Origin: Actinomycetes bacterium
GTDB lineage: Bacteria; Actinomycetota; Thermoleophilia; Solirubrobacterales; JACPNS01
NCBI GenBank assembly: GCA_023404495.1
Contig: JAEYBE010000033.1
Coordinates: 1 to 64,000, forward strand
Reading direction: 5' to 3'
DNA length: 64,000 bases
Shown here: piece after piece, positions 8,178-16,748 of the stretch
Numbering within the stretch: the first letter of the stretch is position 1
Layout: each line of letters opens with the position of its first letter
Notes under the pieces: model-generated
The model's database searches: none
What the model was told of the DNA's origin: nothing
What the model saw: the letters and a program-made list of their open reading frames with translations, nothing else
Program-made: the position numbers and the translations under genes

Positions 8178-9350
8178 TTAGAGGTAACCCATTGGGTCGA
8201 CTGGGTTGCCGCCGACTCGGACCTCGAAGTGCACGTGCGGACCGGTCGAGTGGCCGGTGTTGCCGGAGGCGGCGATCACTTGGCCCTGGCGGACCGACTG
8301 GCCGACGGTGACCATCAGACGGCTGTTGTGTCCGTAACACGTCGAGAGGCTGCCGGTGTGCTGGATGCAGATGTAGTTGCCGTATCCGCCGACCCAGCCG
8401 GCGATCCGCACGGTGCCGGTGTCGGCAGCGTGCACGGCCGTGCCAACCGGAACGGCGATGTCGATGCCGGCGTGCAGCCGGCCCCAGCGGGTGCCGAACG
8501 GCGATGTGAACTGGCCGTTGACCGGCCACACGAGGCGGCCCGAGCCCTGCTTGATCGGCGCACTGTTGTCGAGCGCGCCGACGATGCCACCGTTGCTCGC
8601 GCCCATCGCGGCGAGGTCTTCCTGGTCGTGCGCGAGGCTGCGCGAGACGCTGGCCAGCGTCTTCTTGCGACTGCCGACGGCATCCGAAAGGTTGTTGCGC
8701 TGGGCCGCCAGGGTGCCCTTGGCGTCGGCTACCTCATCGCGGCGCTTGCGCACCTGCGCGACCAGCTGCGAGGCCTCGCGCTCGAGCTTTGCGAGCTTGA
8801 CAGTCTCCTTCTTGGTCTCGCCCTTCAAGCGCGTGACCTTGGAGATGATCTTGTGGTCCTGCGCGGCGATCCGCTCCATGTAGGTCGTGCGTTCGACCAT
8901 GTCGGCAAATCCGCGCGAGCTCAAAACAACCTGCACGACGTTGGGCTCGCCCTGCTTGTAGACCTCGACGATCCGCGCGGCCAGCACCTTGCGCGAGTGC
9001 TCGAGCTGCGACTTCAGACGCGCGAGGCGATCGCGCGAGATCGAGAGCTGGTTGGCGATCTTCTTCTGCCGGGCGGCCTTGGCGTCGAGGTCGCGCTGGA
9101 TGCGGTTCTGCGTCGACTGGAGCTTCGAGATGCGTCCGCGCAAGCCGGAGATCTTGCCCGAGAGTCGCGAAATGTCGCTCGAAAGCCGGCTCGTCTTCGC
9201 CGACTTGGCGGCGATGCTGTTCTGCAGCTCGGCCGCGGTCTTTGCGCTCGAGTCGCTCGGATCGGCCAGGTAGAAGGCGACCAGGAACGTGCAGATCGCA
9301 AAGGCCACGATTGCCGCGCGCGCCGAGTTGTTGATCGATCGATCCATCAA
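8178..9350 (-). CDS. coiled-coil M23 peptidoglycan endopeptidase
   Basis: A 390-residue exported murein hydrolase of the EnvC/NlpD type. An N-terminal membrane segment (residues 11-30) is followed by about 200 residues of coiled coil rich in Lys, Arg, Ser and Leu. The C-terminal zinc peptidase has H293-x3-D297 (HAGID) and H372-V-H374 (HVHFE), with the LVWPVNGQFTSPFGTRWG opening of LytM domains. All metal ligands are present, so it should be active. It starts 15 bases behind the NlpC/P60 gene, whose coiled coil it shares, and is probably under the same c-di-AMP riboswitch. Confidence 0.93.
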   Translation of the reverse strand: MMDRSINNSARAAIVAFAICTFLVAFYLADPSDSSAKTAAELQNSIAAKSAKTSRLSSDISRLSGKISGLRGRISKLQSTQNRIQRDLDAKAARQKKIANQLSISRDRLARLKSQLEHSRKVLAARIVEVYKQGEPNVVQVVLSSRGFADMVERTTYMERIAAQDHKIISKVTRLKGETKKETVKLAKLEREASQLVAQVRKRRDEVADAKGTLAAQRNNLSDAVGSRKKTLASVSRSLAHDQEDLAAMGASNGGIVGALDNSAPIKQGSGRLVWPVNGQFTSPFGTRWGRLHAGIDIAVPVGTAVHAADTGTVRIAGWVGGYGNYICIQHTGSLSTCYGHNSRLMVTVGQSVRQGQVIAASGNTGHSTGPHVHFEVRVGGNPVDPMGYL

Positions 9351-9365
9351 GTTGCTCGCTTGCCT

Positions 9366-10529
9366 CTAGATGCCGGGGTAGTGACGAACGGTGAATGAGC
9401 CAACACCGGCGCCGTTCATGCCGGTCTGCCAGCGCGAACCGGTGCCGCTGCGACCGCTGGTGTCAAAGCGCAGCCCGCCGACGGTCATCCACATGTGGCC
9501 GGGGTTTGTGTAGATCGTGATCCACTTGCCGGGACCGGGCGAACCCCAGCTCATGAACCCGCCCGAGGCCATCGGGCTGCTGAGGACGCCGGCCGCGTGC
9601 AACACGTAGCTGACCGAGCCCGAGCAGTCGTAGCCGCGGTCGCTGAAGGAGCCGTGTCCGCCGCCCCAGATGTAGGGAGTCCTTGCGATGCGGTTGCCGG
9701 CGGCTACGGCAGCCTTGATTGCCGCGGGGGCATTGGCCGGAGCCGAAGCGGTGCCATCGGAGTTGAGCGTGACGCGGCCGCCGGGACCGGAAACAGGCTG
9801 GAAGTTGACTGTGTCGGGCGCCGGCTGAACGCCGACTGCGGCCGCGGCCGCGCGCAGCATGCGTCGCTGCTTGGCGATCTCGCGCAGCAGCGGCCCGCGC
9901 TTGGCGATCACGCGTCCCTTGGCTGCGGCGATGCCGTCGCGCTCGCGGGTCACCGTGGCGACGAGCTGCGATTGGCGCTGCTCGAGCCCGGCGAGCTTGA
10001 CCGACTGCGCGCGCGTCGATTTCTTGAGCTCGGTGACGCGATTGATCTTGAACTGATCCTGCTTGGCGATGCGCTCGAGGTAGTTCGCGCGTTCGACAAG
10101 CTCATTGAAACCCTTGGACTCGAGTACCACGGTGACGATGTCCGGCTCGCCCTGCTTGTAGACCTCTACAACGCGCTCGGAAAGCACGGCCTTGGCGTAC
10201 GCCAGGCGCTTCTTCAGGCGCGCGAGCCGCGCCTTGGCGACGCCCAGCTGCTGCTGCAGTTCGCGCTGGCGCGCGGCCTTGCGATCAAGATCCGCCTGGG
10301 CGACGTCCTGCTTGCCCTGCAGGCGATCGAGCTGGAGCTTCAGTTGGTGCTCACGCTCGCTGATCGCCTCGATCCGCGCGTTGATCTCGGCAGGCGTCTC
10401 GGCGACGGCGCCGCGCGGCGCAGCCAGCAGCCCTGCAATCGCGCAGGCCAGCAGGGTCAGCGCGAGAAGTGCGGTGATTGCGGGACGAAGGCTCCTCATC
10501 GGGGCCTGCAGGCTAGGTCGAGAATTCAT
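9366..10529 (-). CDS. coiled-coil NlpC/P60 peptidoglycan hydrolase
   Basis: A 387-residue secreted hydrolase. A signal peptide (about residues 11-44, ending AVAE) leads into a 200-residue coiled coil, a linker and an NlpC/P60 domain. The catalytic cysteine is C302 in GYDCSGSVSYVLHAAG and the histidine is H345 in NPGHMWMTVGG. The coiled coil is paralogous to that of the next gene: VVEVYKQGEPDIV and RANYLERIAKQD have direct counterparts there. ATG 10529 is used; ATG 10499, which begins the signal peptide more neatly, is possible. It is the first gene behind the riboswitch. Confidence 0.92.
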   Translation of the reverse strand: MNSRPSLQAPMRSLRPAITALLALTLLACAIAGLLAAPRGAVAETPAEINARIEAISEREHQLKLQLDRLQGKQDVAQADLDRKAARQRELQQQLGVAKARLARLKKRLAYAKAVLSERVVEVYKQGEPDIVTVVLESKGFNELVERANYLERIAKQDQFKINRVTELKKSTRAQSVKLAGLEQRQSQLVATVTRERDGIAAAKGRVIAKRGPLLREIAKQRRMLRAAAAAVGVQPAPDTVNFQPVSGPGGRVTLNSDGTASAPANAPAAIKAAVAAGNRIARTPYIWGGGHGSFSDRGYDCSGSVSYVLHAAGVLSSPMASGGFMSWGSPGPGKWITIYTNPGHMWMTVGGLRFDTSGRSGTGSRWQTGMNGAGVGSFTVRHYPGI

Positions 10530-10663
10530 CTTTGCCGGGAAATTCCTGCTCGGTTATGACAACCTGCAACTCGCTTTGCGGGCGTGGGTCGTCCGCCCCC
10601 GGTGCGCGGGCGAGCGAGCACGTCCGTGCTGCTTGCTGTGGTCGTCTTTGCGACTTTGGTGCC
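10530..10663 (-). other. leader between riboswitch and hydrolase gene
   Basis: This is the 3' part of the untranslated leader. It contains short hairpins such as GTCG-CAAAGA-CGAC next to the aptamer and a GC-rich CGCCC...GGGCG stem. There is no U-run typical of an intrinsic terminator, so the expression platform cannot be assigned by eye. No coding region is apparent, and the rest of the gap up to 10982 holds only the riboswitch, its promoter and a terminator. Confidence 0.5.
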
Positions 10664-10810
10664 GTTGCGCTTGCGGGGTTAGCTGTCGGGCTCGCGCACG
10701 GTCGGAAATCGAGTTCCTTTTGCGCGCTACGCGGTCCCAATGACCACGATTCGCCCCGGGGATTTGGGTCCCCCGTCGACCGATCCTGGCGAGATCGGTC
10801 GTTCAGCGAC
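10664..10810 (-). ncRNA. c-di-AMP riboswitch (ydaO-yuaA class)
   Basis: On the minus strand the conserved core is plain: TCGCTGAAC at the 5' end, CGGGGGACCC, then CGGGGCGAATC, and at the 3' end GAGCCCGACAGCTAACCCC followed by GCAAGCG, which closes the P1 stem with the 5' end. These are the hallmarks of ydaO aptamers. It lies directly downstream of a strong promoter and upstream of the NlpC/P60 and M23 genes, the typical target class in actinobacteria. In this RNA class ligand binding usually turns expression off. Confidence 0.93.
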
Positions 10811-10817
10811 TTGGAGG

Positions 10818-10846
10818 AATATACCGCAAGCGATCCGATTCGTCAA
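10818..10846 (-). promoter_or_regulatory. sigma-A promoter of riboswitch transcript
   Basis: TTGACG (10846-10841), a 17-base spacer and TATATT (10823-10818), near consensus. Initiation near 10811 would begin the transcript at the 5' end of the riboswitch. Confidence 0.82.
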
Positions 10847-10888
10847 CCGAACCCGCTGCAAATCCCCACTTTTACGGCTCACAGCGCG

Positions 10889-10928
10889 AAGAAATACGTC
10901 CTGCCGAATTCGGCAAGACGTACTTCTT
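10889..10928. terminator. long inverted repeat, likely terminator
   Basis: A near-perfect hairpin centred on GAATTC: TGCCG-AATT-CGGCA inner stem, TACGTC/GACGTA middle stem and AAGAA/TTCTT outer arms, with only two mismatches. It lies 55 bases after the acyl-CoA dehydrogenase stop and upstream of the riboswitch promoter. The outer arms provide a T-rich 3' side on the minus strand, so it would isolate the two minus-strand units. Confidence 0.7.
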
Positions 10929-10982
10929 GGCAGGAAACGGCTTTAACTTGCTGGCGCGCCTGGCGGCGCGCACGCCGGGTCG

Positions 10983-12239
10983 TTAGGCCGCGACCGCTTC
11001 GGCCTTCTTGGCCTCGATCTCGGCCGCTGCGGCCTCAACCTGGGCGCGGTAACTGCTGACCTGCAGGCGGCCGACGACCATGCGCTGGATCTGGGCCGTG
11101 CCCTCGAAGATCTGGTAGATCTTGGCGTCGCGGTACCACTTCTCGAGCGGCAGCTCGGCGTCCCACGCGGCAGGGCCGATCAGGTCCATGCAGGCTGCGG
11201 TCGCCCACATCGCGACGTCGCCACACTTGAGCTTGCTCATCGATCCCTGACCGGCGAGCAGCGGCTGGCCGTTAGCGCCCATCCATGAGGCGCGCTGCAC
11301 GAGCAGACGAGCGGCGTCGATCTCGGTGGCGATGTCAGCGATCTGCTGATGCACGCCGGGGTTGTCGAGCGCCGGCTTGCCGTCGATCTTCTGCTCGGCG
11401 AGGTAGTCGAGCGTGAAGTCGTAAGCGGCCTGAGCGATGCCGATCGCGCTTGCCCCCACGAACGGACGCGTGATTTCAAACGTCGCCAGCGCATTGGCGC
11501 CGCCGACCTTCTTGCCGCTGCGGGCGTTCTCGAGCTTCTTGTTGAGCTTGTCCATGCCGCCGAGCAGATACTCAGCCGGGATGCGGCAGTTCTCGAGGAT
11601 CACTTCGGTGGTCTGCGAAGCGCGGATACCGAGCTTGTCCTCCTTCTTGCCCTGCGACATACCGGGAGTGTCCTTGGGCACGATGAACGATGCCTGTCCG
11701 CGCGTTCCGAGCTCCGGGTCGACCGTTGCCACGACGACCGTCACATCGGCGATCCCGCCGTTGGTGATGAAGACCTTCGAACCGTTGAGCACCCACTCGT
11801 CGCCCTCAAGCTTGGCGGTGGTGCGCAGAGACTTGACGTCAGATCCAGCCGAGGGCTCGGTCACGGCGTAGGCACCAAGATGCAGATCGTCGCCGGTCGC
11901 AAAGCACTTGGGAACCCACTCGGCAATCTGCTCACCGGTTCCCGAAGAGGCGATCCCAGCCGCCGCCAGGCCCGAACCGGCGATCGAGAGCGCGATGCCC
12001 GCGCAACCCCAGTGCATCTCTTCGGCGTAGATCACCGAGAACTGTCCCTGCGGATCGGTGCCCATCGACATCATGAACTCGAGCGTGCCGATGCCCTGCT
12101 TGGCCGCCTCCTTCATCACGTCCCACGGCACCGACTGTTCCTTGTCGTGCTTCAAGGCGGCCGGGCGCATGTGCTCGACGGCAAACTTGTGAATGCGCTC
12201 CTTGAGCTCCAGCTGCTCAGGCGTGTAACCGAATTCCAC
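10983..12239 (-). CDS. acyl-CoA dehydrogenase
   Basis: A 418-residue FAD flavoenzyme that introduces a 2,3-double bond into acyl-CoA. The signature YAVTEPSAGSDVKSL contacts FAD and substrate. The region WYRDAKIYQIFEGTAQIQ contains the glutamate that acts as catalytic base in most members. All three domains (helical, beta barrel, helical) are covered. GTG 12239 is chosen because AGGAG lies at good spacing (ACAGGAGCAGAAAGTG); the frame extends to 12374 but the extra residues look non-coding. The substrate class cannot be told from sequence alone. Confidence 0.92.
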   Translation of the reverse strand: MEFGYTPEQLELKERIHKFAVEHMRPAALKHDKEQSVPWDVMKEAAKQGIGTLEFMMSMGTDPQGQFSVIYAEEMHWGCAGIALSIAGSGLAAAGIASSGTGEQIAEWVPKCFATGDDLHLGAYAVTEPSAGSDVKSLRTTAKLEGDEWVLNGSKVFITNGGIADVTVVVATVDPELGTRGQASFIVPKDTPGMSQGKKEDKLGIRASQTTEVILENCRIPAEYLLGGMDKLNKKLENARSGKKVGGANALATFEITRPFVGASAIGIAQAAYDFTLDYLAEQKIDGKPALDNPGVHQQIADIATEIDAARLLVQRASWMGANGQPLLAGQGSMSKLKCGDVAMWATAACMDLIGPAAWDAELPLEKWYRDAKIYQIFEGTAQIQRMVVGRLQVSSYRAQVEAAAAEIEAKKAEAVAA

Positions 12240-12281
12240 TTTCTGCTCCTGTCGGGAAATTTGGAGGGGTGCAGATGCGAC

Positions 12282-12291
12282 CGAACGTTCG
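12282..12291. promoter_or_regulatory. palindrome CGAACGTTCG, TetR-type operator candidate
   Basis: A perfect ten-base palindrome inside a longer imperfect one (GCAGA...TCTGC flanks). It lies between the acyl-CoA dehydrogenase and the divergent lipoprotein gene, and about 20 bases downstream of a possible -10 box (TACAAT, 12317-12312) for the dehydrogenase. TetR-family fatty-acid regulators bind such sites; the regulator is not in this window. Confidence 0.45.
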
Positions 12292-12413
12292 TCTGCAACC
12301 GGCAGCGCGGAATTGTATCTGCGAATGCGCCGATCGGTGGACTTTTGCTCAGCCGTTGGGAAGCGGTTAAGCAAGCAGCCTCCCGGCCCTCACGCGAGTA
12401 TCGTGCCCGTTGC

Positions 12414-13679
12414 ATGAAGCCCTCCGCCGATCCTCGCCTGCGCCTCGCGCTCGCCACCGGCTGCGCCGTGATCGCCGCTCTGGCGCTCTCGGGCTGCACG
12501 CTGGGCGACAACGGTCTGCAGAAGACCACACTCTCCAGCGAGTCAAGCGTCGAGGACTTCGCCCGCGGCAGCGGTTCACCGGCGCTGACCACGCGTAACA
12601 CGATCCGCATCCCAGGCGCTGACCCGGCGGCAAACGCGGCCGGCGCGGCGATCACCGCCTACCCCTCGAGCAGCTCGTTCACACGGCCCACCGCCGCCAC
12701 GGTCGTCGGCGAGCAGGATTGGCACGCGGCGATCGCGATGAGCGTGCTCTCGGCACCGCCGGTCTCGGCGCCGATGCTGCTCTCAAGCGCCGACGGCATG
12801 CCCGACGTCACGAAGTCCGCGATGGAGGCGCTCAGCCCGATCGGGGTCGTGATCCCCGGCCAGACGCTCAAGCCCAAGGCATTCGTCGCCGGCAATCTCG
12901 AACTCCCCGAGCGCACCCCGCGCGTCAATCTGGTCAACGACAGCTTCGAGAATCTCGCGCTCGCCGTCGACCGTCTCTCGACGCGCCTCTCCGGCGGCAC
13001 GCCCTCTGAGTCGGTGATCGTCACGACCGGCGATCCCGCCTTCAAGCGCTACGCCCTGCCGGCCGGCCCGCTGGCCGCGAACACCGGCAGCCCAGTCTTT
13101 TTCGTCGGCAAGGACACGGTCCCGCTGGCAACCCTGCGCGCGATCGCCGCCCACAAGAAGCCTTCGATCTACGTCGTCGGACCCGAAGGCGTGATCAGTG
13201 ATCAAGCCCTTGTCCTACTGCGGCGCTACGGGAAGGTCCGGCGCATCTCCGGAAACAACCCGACCGACAACGCGATCAACGTCGCTGTCTTTTCCGACCC
13301 CACCACCGGCTGGGGCTGGGGCGTCTACGACCCGGGTCACGGCCTGGTGATCCAGAACTCGCACAACGAGATGAACGTCGCGGCCGCGACCACGCTCACT
13401 GCGAATGCCGCCTACGGCCCCTTGCTCCTCAACAGCAGCGCGCAGGTCGTCGACCGCGAACTGCGCCAATACCTGCTCGACATCCAGCCGACTTACGTCC
13501 AGGGCTCGGGCCCGCAGACGGCTGTCACCAACCGCGCCTGGCTGCTCGGTGACAGCGCGCAGATCTCAGCGGGCATGCAGGCGACGATCGACAAGTTGCT
13601 GGCGGTGATCTCCCCGACCGTCGCGACCGGCGCCAGCGAAGAAACCGGCTCGCCGAAGGCCGCGGCGCCGACGCCGTGA
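12414..13679 (+). CDS. lipoprotein with CWB2-like (cell wall binding repeat 2) fold
   Basis: A 421-residue exported protein. The signal peptide ends in the lipobox ALSGC. The middle resembles cell-wall-binding repeat 2 units: AVDRLSTRLSGG...VIVTTGDPAF, then PVFFVGKDTVPLATLRAI and IYVVGPEGVISDQALVLLRRYGKV, followed by ISGNNPTDNAINVA. In Gram-positives such repeats attach proteins to wall polymers. No enzymatic domain is visible. ATG 12414 is the start, as the frame to 11349 is antisense to the dehydrogenase. The lipid anchor implies Lgt processing. Confidence 0.75.
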   Translation: MKPSADPRLRLALATGCAVIAALALSGCTLGDNGLQKTTLSSESSVEDFARGSGSPALTTRNTIRIPGADPAANAAGAAITAYPSSSSFTRPTAATVVGEQDWHAAIAMSVLSAPPVSAPMLLSSADGMPDVTKSAMEALSPIGVVIPGQTLKPKAFVAGNLELPERTPRVNLVNDSFENLALAVDRLSTRLSGGTPSESVIVTTGDPAFKRYALPAGPLAANTGSPVFFVGKDTVPLATLRAIAAHKKPSIYVVGPEGVISDQALVLLRRYGKVRRISGNNPTDNAINVAVFSDPTTGWGWGVYDPGHGLVIQNSHNEMNVAAATTLTANAAYGPLLLNSSAQVVDRELRQYLLDIQPTYVQGSGPQTAVTNRAWLLGDSAQISAGMQATIDKLLAVISPTVATGASEETGSPKAAAPTP

Positions 13680-13694
13680 CGTAAGATCGTCCGC

Positions 13695-13952
13695 GTGAGC
13701 GAATTCGAGAAGCCAGAGCTCGCAGGCGCGGGCACAGTCACGGTCGACGACGTGCGTGAACTCTCGGGCGCCGCAACCCCGCACTTCGCCCTGCACGTTC
13801 GCAATCGCCTTCGCCGGCTCGTTGCACCACTTGATCCCTCGGACCCGGCTCGCCAGCTTGCCGATGTCGAGATCGCGCGCCTCGAGCGCCTGGCGGTCGA
13901 GGGTCAGCGCGGAAGCGGGGAGTCCGATCTCCCCCACCTCACTAACGGCTGA
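13695..13952 (+). CDS. small conserved-looking hypothetical protein
   Basis: An 85-residue soluble, charged protein starting with GTG 13695, 15 bases after the lipoprotein stop. It opens SEFEKPELAGAGTVTVDDVREL and contains ALHVRNRLRRLV and LADVEIARLERLA. There is no membrane segment and no motif I recognise. Its stop abuts that of the convergent HD-GYP gene. Codon usage and its tight placement suggest a real gene, possibly co-transcribed with the lipoprotein. Confidence 0.6.
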   Translation: MSEFEKPELAGAGTVTVDDVRELSGAATPHFALHVRNRLRRLVAPLDPSDPARQLADVEIARLERLAVEGQRGSGESDLPHLTNG

Positions 13953-15164
13953 TCAGACCGACTGCAGCGCGGCAGCCGATTCGAAGCTGCCGTCAATCAG
14001 CCTTGCAGCTGCCGGATCCAGCCGGCTGGCGCTGTTCTCACTGATGTCCAGCGAGGAGAGCAGGGCGCCAACTATCACGGGATCAAACTGTGTGCCGGCG
14101 TTGCGAACCAGCTCGGCGCGCGCCTCTTCGACGGGCATCGCCGTGCGGTAGGGCCGGTCGCTGGTCATCGCGTGGAAGGCGTCGCAGACGAGCACGATGC
14201 GGCTGGCCAGCGGAATGTCGTCGCCCTTGAGCCCATCGGGGTAGCCCTTGCCGTCCCATCGCTCGTGCTCGTGGCGAATCGCCTTGGCAACCTTTTCAAG
14301 CCCCGGGATGCGGGCGACGATGCGCTCGCCGATCACCGGGTGTTGCTTCATGATCTCCCACTGCGCTTCGTTGAGCTTGCCCGGCTCGTGGAGCACTTCG
14401 TTGGGGATGCCGATCTTGCCGATGTCGTGCAAGAGGGCGACGTCGGCGATCGTGTCGACATCCGCGACCGGCAGATCGAGCTGATCGGTCACCGACGTGA
14501 CGAGTTCCAGCGTTTCGGCCGAATGCTCTCCGGTGTATCCATCGCGAGCCGAAAGCGCCGCGCAAAGTGCCTCGACAGTCGCCTTGAAACGCCGGCGCTC
14601 GGTGCGGCTGATGCCGCGGACGCGGTTGGCGAGAACGCCGACCATCGCGGATGTCGCGATGTAGGTCGGCATCGCTACGAGCAGTTGCTCGAGGTTCACC
14701 TCGCCCGGTCGCAGCACCTCAGACGCAACAAATACCGTGCTCCAGACCACGTAGCCGGCGATCATCACGCTCCAGCGTCCCCAGTAGAAGAACGCCAGGA
14801 AGAGCAGCGGGAAAAGGTGGAAGGCGGCGATCCCGGGCTTGTCGAGCACGACCGTCGCAACCGCGATCACGGCGGTCGCGTATCCGATCATCGGCAGCAC
14901 CCACCAGCGCTCGGCGCGGCTCCAGGGAACGATCAGCGCGGCGGCGAAGCCGACGCCGCAGAGCGCCAGCATGCCCACCGACGCGCCCGAGAGGTCGTCG
15001 GTCGAGAGCATGTAGATCGAAGAGAGCAGCGCACCTAGGAACCACGCGAAGGCGGCCAGACGCCCGACCCAGATGAAGGTCTGCTCGGCCTCGGCGCGGT
15101 GACCCTGCCAGGCCGGCGAGCTCTCGTCGGTGAGCGAAACATTGTCGATGACGTTCGGAGTCAA
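13953..15164 (-). CDS. membrane HD-GYP domain protein (paralog 1)
   Basis: About 403 residues: six or so hydrophobic segments (residues about 32-180) followed by an HD-GYP domain. The domain shows LLHDIGKIGIPNEVLHEPGKL, HPVIGERI, HEHERWDGKGYPDGL and DAFHAMTSDRPYR, i.e. the full metal site and GYP motif, so c-di-GMP (or cGAMP) hydrolysis is likely. TTG 15164 is chosen because GAGGA precedes it by six bases and it matches the paralog's N-terminal length; an ATG at 15263 is the alternative. No GGDEF domain is attached. Confidence 0.87.
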   Translation of the reverse strand: MTPNVIDNVSLTDESSPAWQGHRAEAEQTFIWVGRLAAFAWFLGALLSSIYMLSTDDLSGASVGMLALCGVGFAAALIVPWSRAERWWVLPMIGYATAVIAVATVVLDKPGIAAFHLFPLLFLAFFYWGRWSVMIAGYVVWSTVFVASEVLRPGEVNLEQLLVAMPTYIATSAMVGVLANRVRGISRTERRRFKATVEALCAALSARDGYTGEHSAETLELVTSVTDQLDLPVADVDTIADVALLHDIGKIGIPNEVLHEPGKLNEAQWEIMKQHPVIGERIVARIPGLEKVAKAIRHEHERWDGKGYPDGLKGDDIPLASRIVLVCDAFHAMTSDRPYRTAMPVEEARAELVRNAGTQFDPVIVGALLSSLDISENSASRLDPAAARLIDGSFESAAALQSV

Positions 15165-15332
15165 AGATCGTCCTCTGTGGTGATCAAGCGCCGGGCGGAT
15201 CTCCCCAGATCCTTCTGGCGCGCCCCCGCCCTGCATCTCTGTAGGGCGAGCAAAGTATGACATTCGTCACAAGCAAAAACAAGCCGAAAACGCGGTATTT
15301 CCGAAAATCCTCGATTCTGCGTAGAGCCAGGT

Positions 15333-16532
15333 TCAGACTGCAGCGGCGGTCATCTGGGTGGGCGAACTGAGTGCGGCCTGCGGAACGCGCGAACGGCGCT
15401 CGTCGTCGGCCAATTCACCTTGGTCGAGCACGTGGAGCAGCGCGCCGACGACGGTCGGATCGAACTGAGTCCCGGCGTTTCGCGAGAGTTCAAGGCGCGC
15501 GTCTTCGACTGACATCGCCCTGCGGTAGGGGCGGTCGCTGGTCATCGCGTGGAAGGCGTCGCAGACGAGCACGATGCGGCTTGCCAACGGGATCTCGCCC
15601 GCCTTCAGCCCGTCCGGGTAGCCGCCGCCGTCCCAGCGCTCGTGCTCGTGGCGGATCGCGCGAGCGACTTCCTCAAGCCCCGGGACCGTGACGACGATCC
15701 GCTCGCCGATCACAGGATGTTGCTTCATCACTTCCCACTGCTCATCGCTGAGCTTTCCGGGCTCGTGCAGAATCTCATTCGGGATGCCGATCTTGCCGAT
15801 GTCGTGCAGCAGCGCGACGTCGGCGACGTACTCGCAGGCGTTGGGCTTCAAGCGCAGTTCGTCGCAGATCGCGTTGACGAGGCCAAGCGTCTCCTGGGAG
15901 TGCGAGCCGGTGTAACCGTCGCGCGCGGTAAGCGCGGTCGAGAGCGCCTCGATCGTGGCCTTGTAACGGCTGCGCTCGGCGATCCGCATCGTGTTGAAGC
16001 GCGCGGCCAGTCCGCCGGTCAGCAGCGCGACCGCGATCAGCGCCGGGAGCGTGATGATCAGTGCCGAGGATGCGTCGCGGGCATCGCCGGTGATCACCGG
16101 GAGCGCAAAGACGAGCGCGGCGCCAAAGAGGTTCAGCCCGACGAGCACTCGGTTGTCCCAGAAGAACGAAGTGAGGGCCATCATCGGCATCAGCAGGACA
16201 ACGGCCAACGTCGAAACGTCAAAGATGTAGACGGCCCCGACGATCGCGACCAGCGCGAGCCAGTAGAGCGAGAGCAGCCATTCCCTGCGCAAACGCACCC
16301 AGGGGATCAGCGCGCCGGCAATTGCCGACGCTGCAGTACCCGCGACCAGAACGATCGTCGCCGTCGTCCAACGGTCGGCGAGGGTCGCGTAGAGCGCCGC
16401 GCCGATCGCGCCGACGGCCATCCCGATTGCGAACAGCGAGCCGAGAATCTCGCGCGTGTCGCGGGTGGGTTGGTAGGCGGCGCCGACCGAGACGATTTGT
16501 TGGATGCGGGACTGGGCGTCGTACTGCGGCAT
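15333..16532 (-). CDS. membrane HD-GYP domain protein (paralog 2)
   Basis: A 399-residue paralog of the next gene downstream, with about six N-terminal membrane segments and an intact HD-GYP domain (LLHDIGKIGIPNEILHEPGKL, HEHERWDGGGYPDGL, RNAGTQFDP). The two HD-GYP domains are nearly identical, while the sensor regions differ strongly. The start is ATG 16532 (MPQYDAQ), with AGGAG seven bases upstream. The 168-base gap between the paralogs suggests an old tandem duplication with diverging inputs. Confidence 0.88.
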   Translation of the reverse strand: MPQYDAQSRIQQIVSVGAAYQPTRDTREILGSLFAIGMAVGAIGAALYATLADRWTTATIVLVAGTAASAIAGALIPWVRLRREWLLSLYWLALVAIVGAVYIFDVSTLAVVLLMPMMALTSFFWDNRVLVGLNLFGAALVFALPVITGDARDASSALIITLPALIAVALLTGGLAARFNTMRIAERSRYKATIEALSTALTARDGYTGSHSQETLGLVNAICDELRLKPNACEYVADVALLHDIGKIGIPNEILHEPGKLSDEQWEVMKQHPVIGERIVVTVPGLEEVARAIRHEHERWDGGGYPDGLKAGEIPLASRIVLVCDAFHAMTSDRPYRRAMSVEDARLELSRNAGTQFDPTVVGALLHVLDQGELADDERRSRVPQAALSSPTQMTAAAV

Positions 16533-16674
16533 TGGGTCTCCTGAAGTTCCCGTGGCCATTTCGATTCTTGCGGATTCCCACGTCGTGGGCAAATTCGCCC
16601 TGGACGGATCTTCACGCGTTTTCAGATGTCTCATGTGACGCCGGGCCGGCGGCATCACCGAGTTACTGGGAAGT

Positions 16675-16720
16675 CAGTTCTGCGCGCGGGTCGGAATTCC
16701 GGCCCGCGCGCTTTAGAACT
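16675..16720 (-). terminator. strong hairpin downstream of the thiolase gene
   Basis: GCGCGCGGG-TCGGAATTCCGG-CCCGCGCGC is an almost perfect palindrome (16682-16711) and is extended by outer AGTTCT/AGAACT arms. It begins 29 bases after the thiolase stop, reading on the minus strand. No long U-run follows, which is common for terminators in high-GC actinobacteria. Confidence 0.65.
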
Positions 16721-16748
16721 GCAATCGGGATTTCAGGAGAGTTTCGAC

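Noticed and set aside
11349..12413. A 355-residue N-terminal extension of the CWB2-like lipoprotein
   Set aside because: It lies antisense to the acyl-CoA dehydrogenase, and the signal peptide with lipobox starts only at 12414.
16533..16680. Possible c-di-GMP riboswitch upstream of the HD-GYP gene
   Set aside because: A short stretch with AGGGCGAA and CGCAAG looked similar, but the GEMM core blocks and the closing stem are absent.
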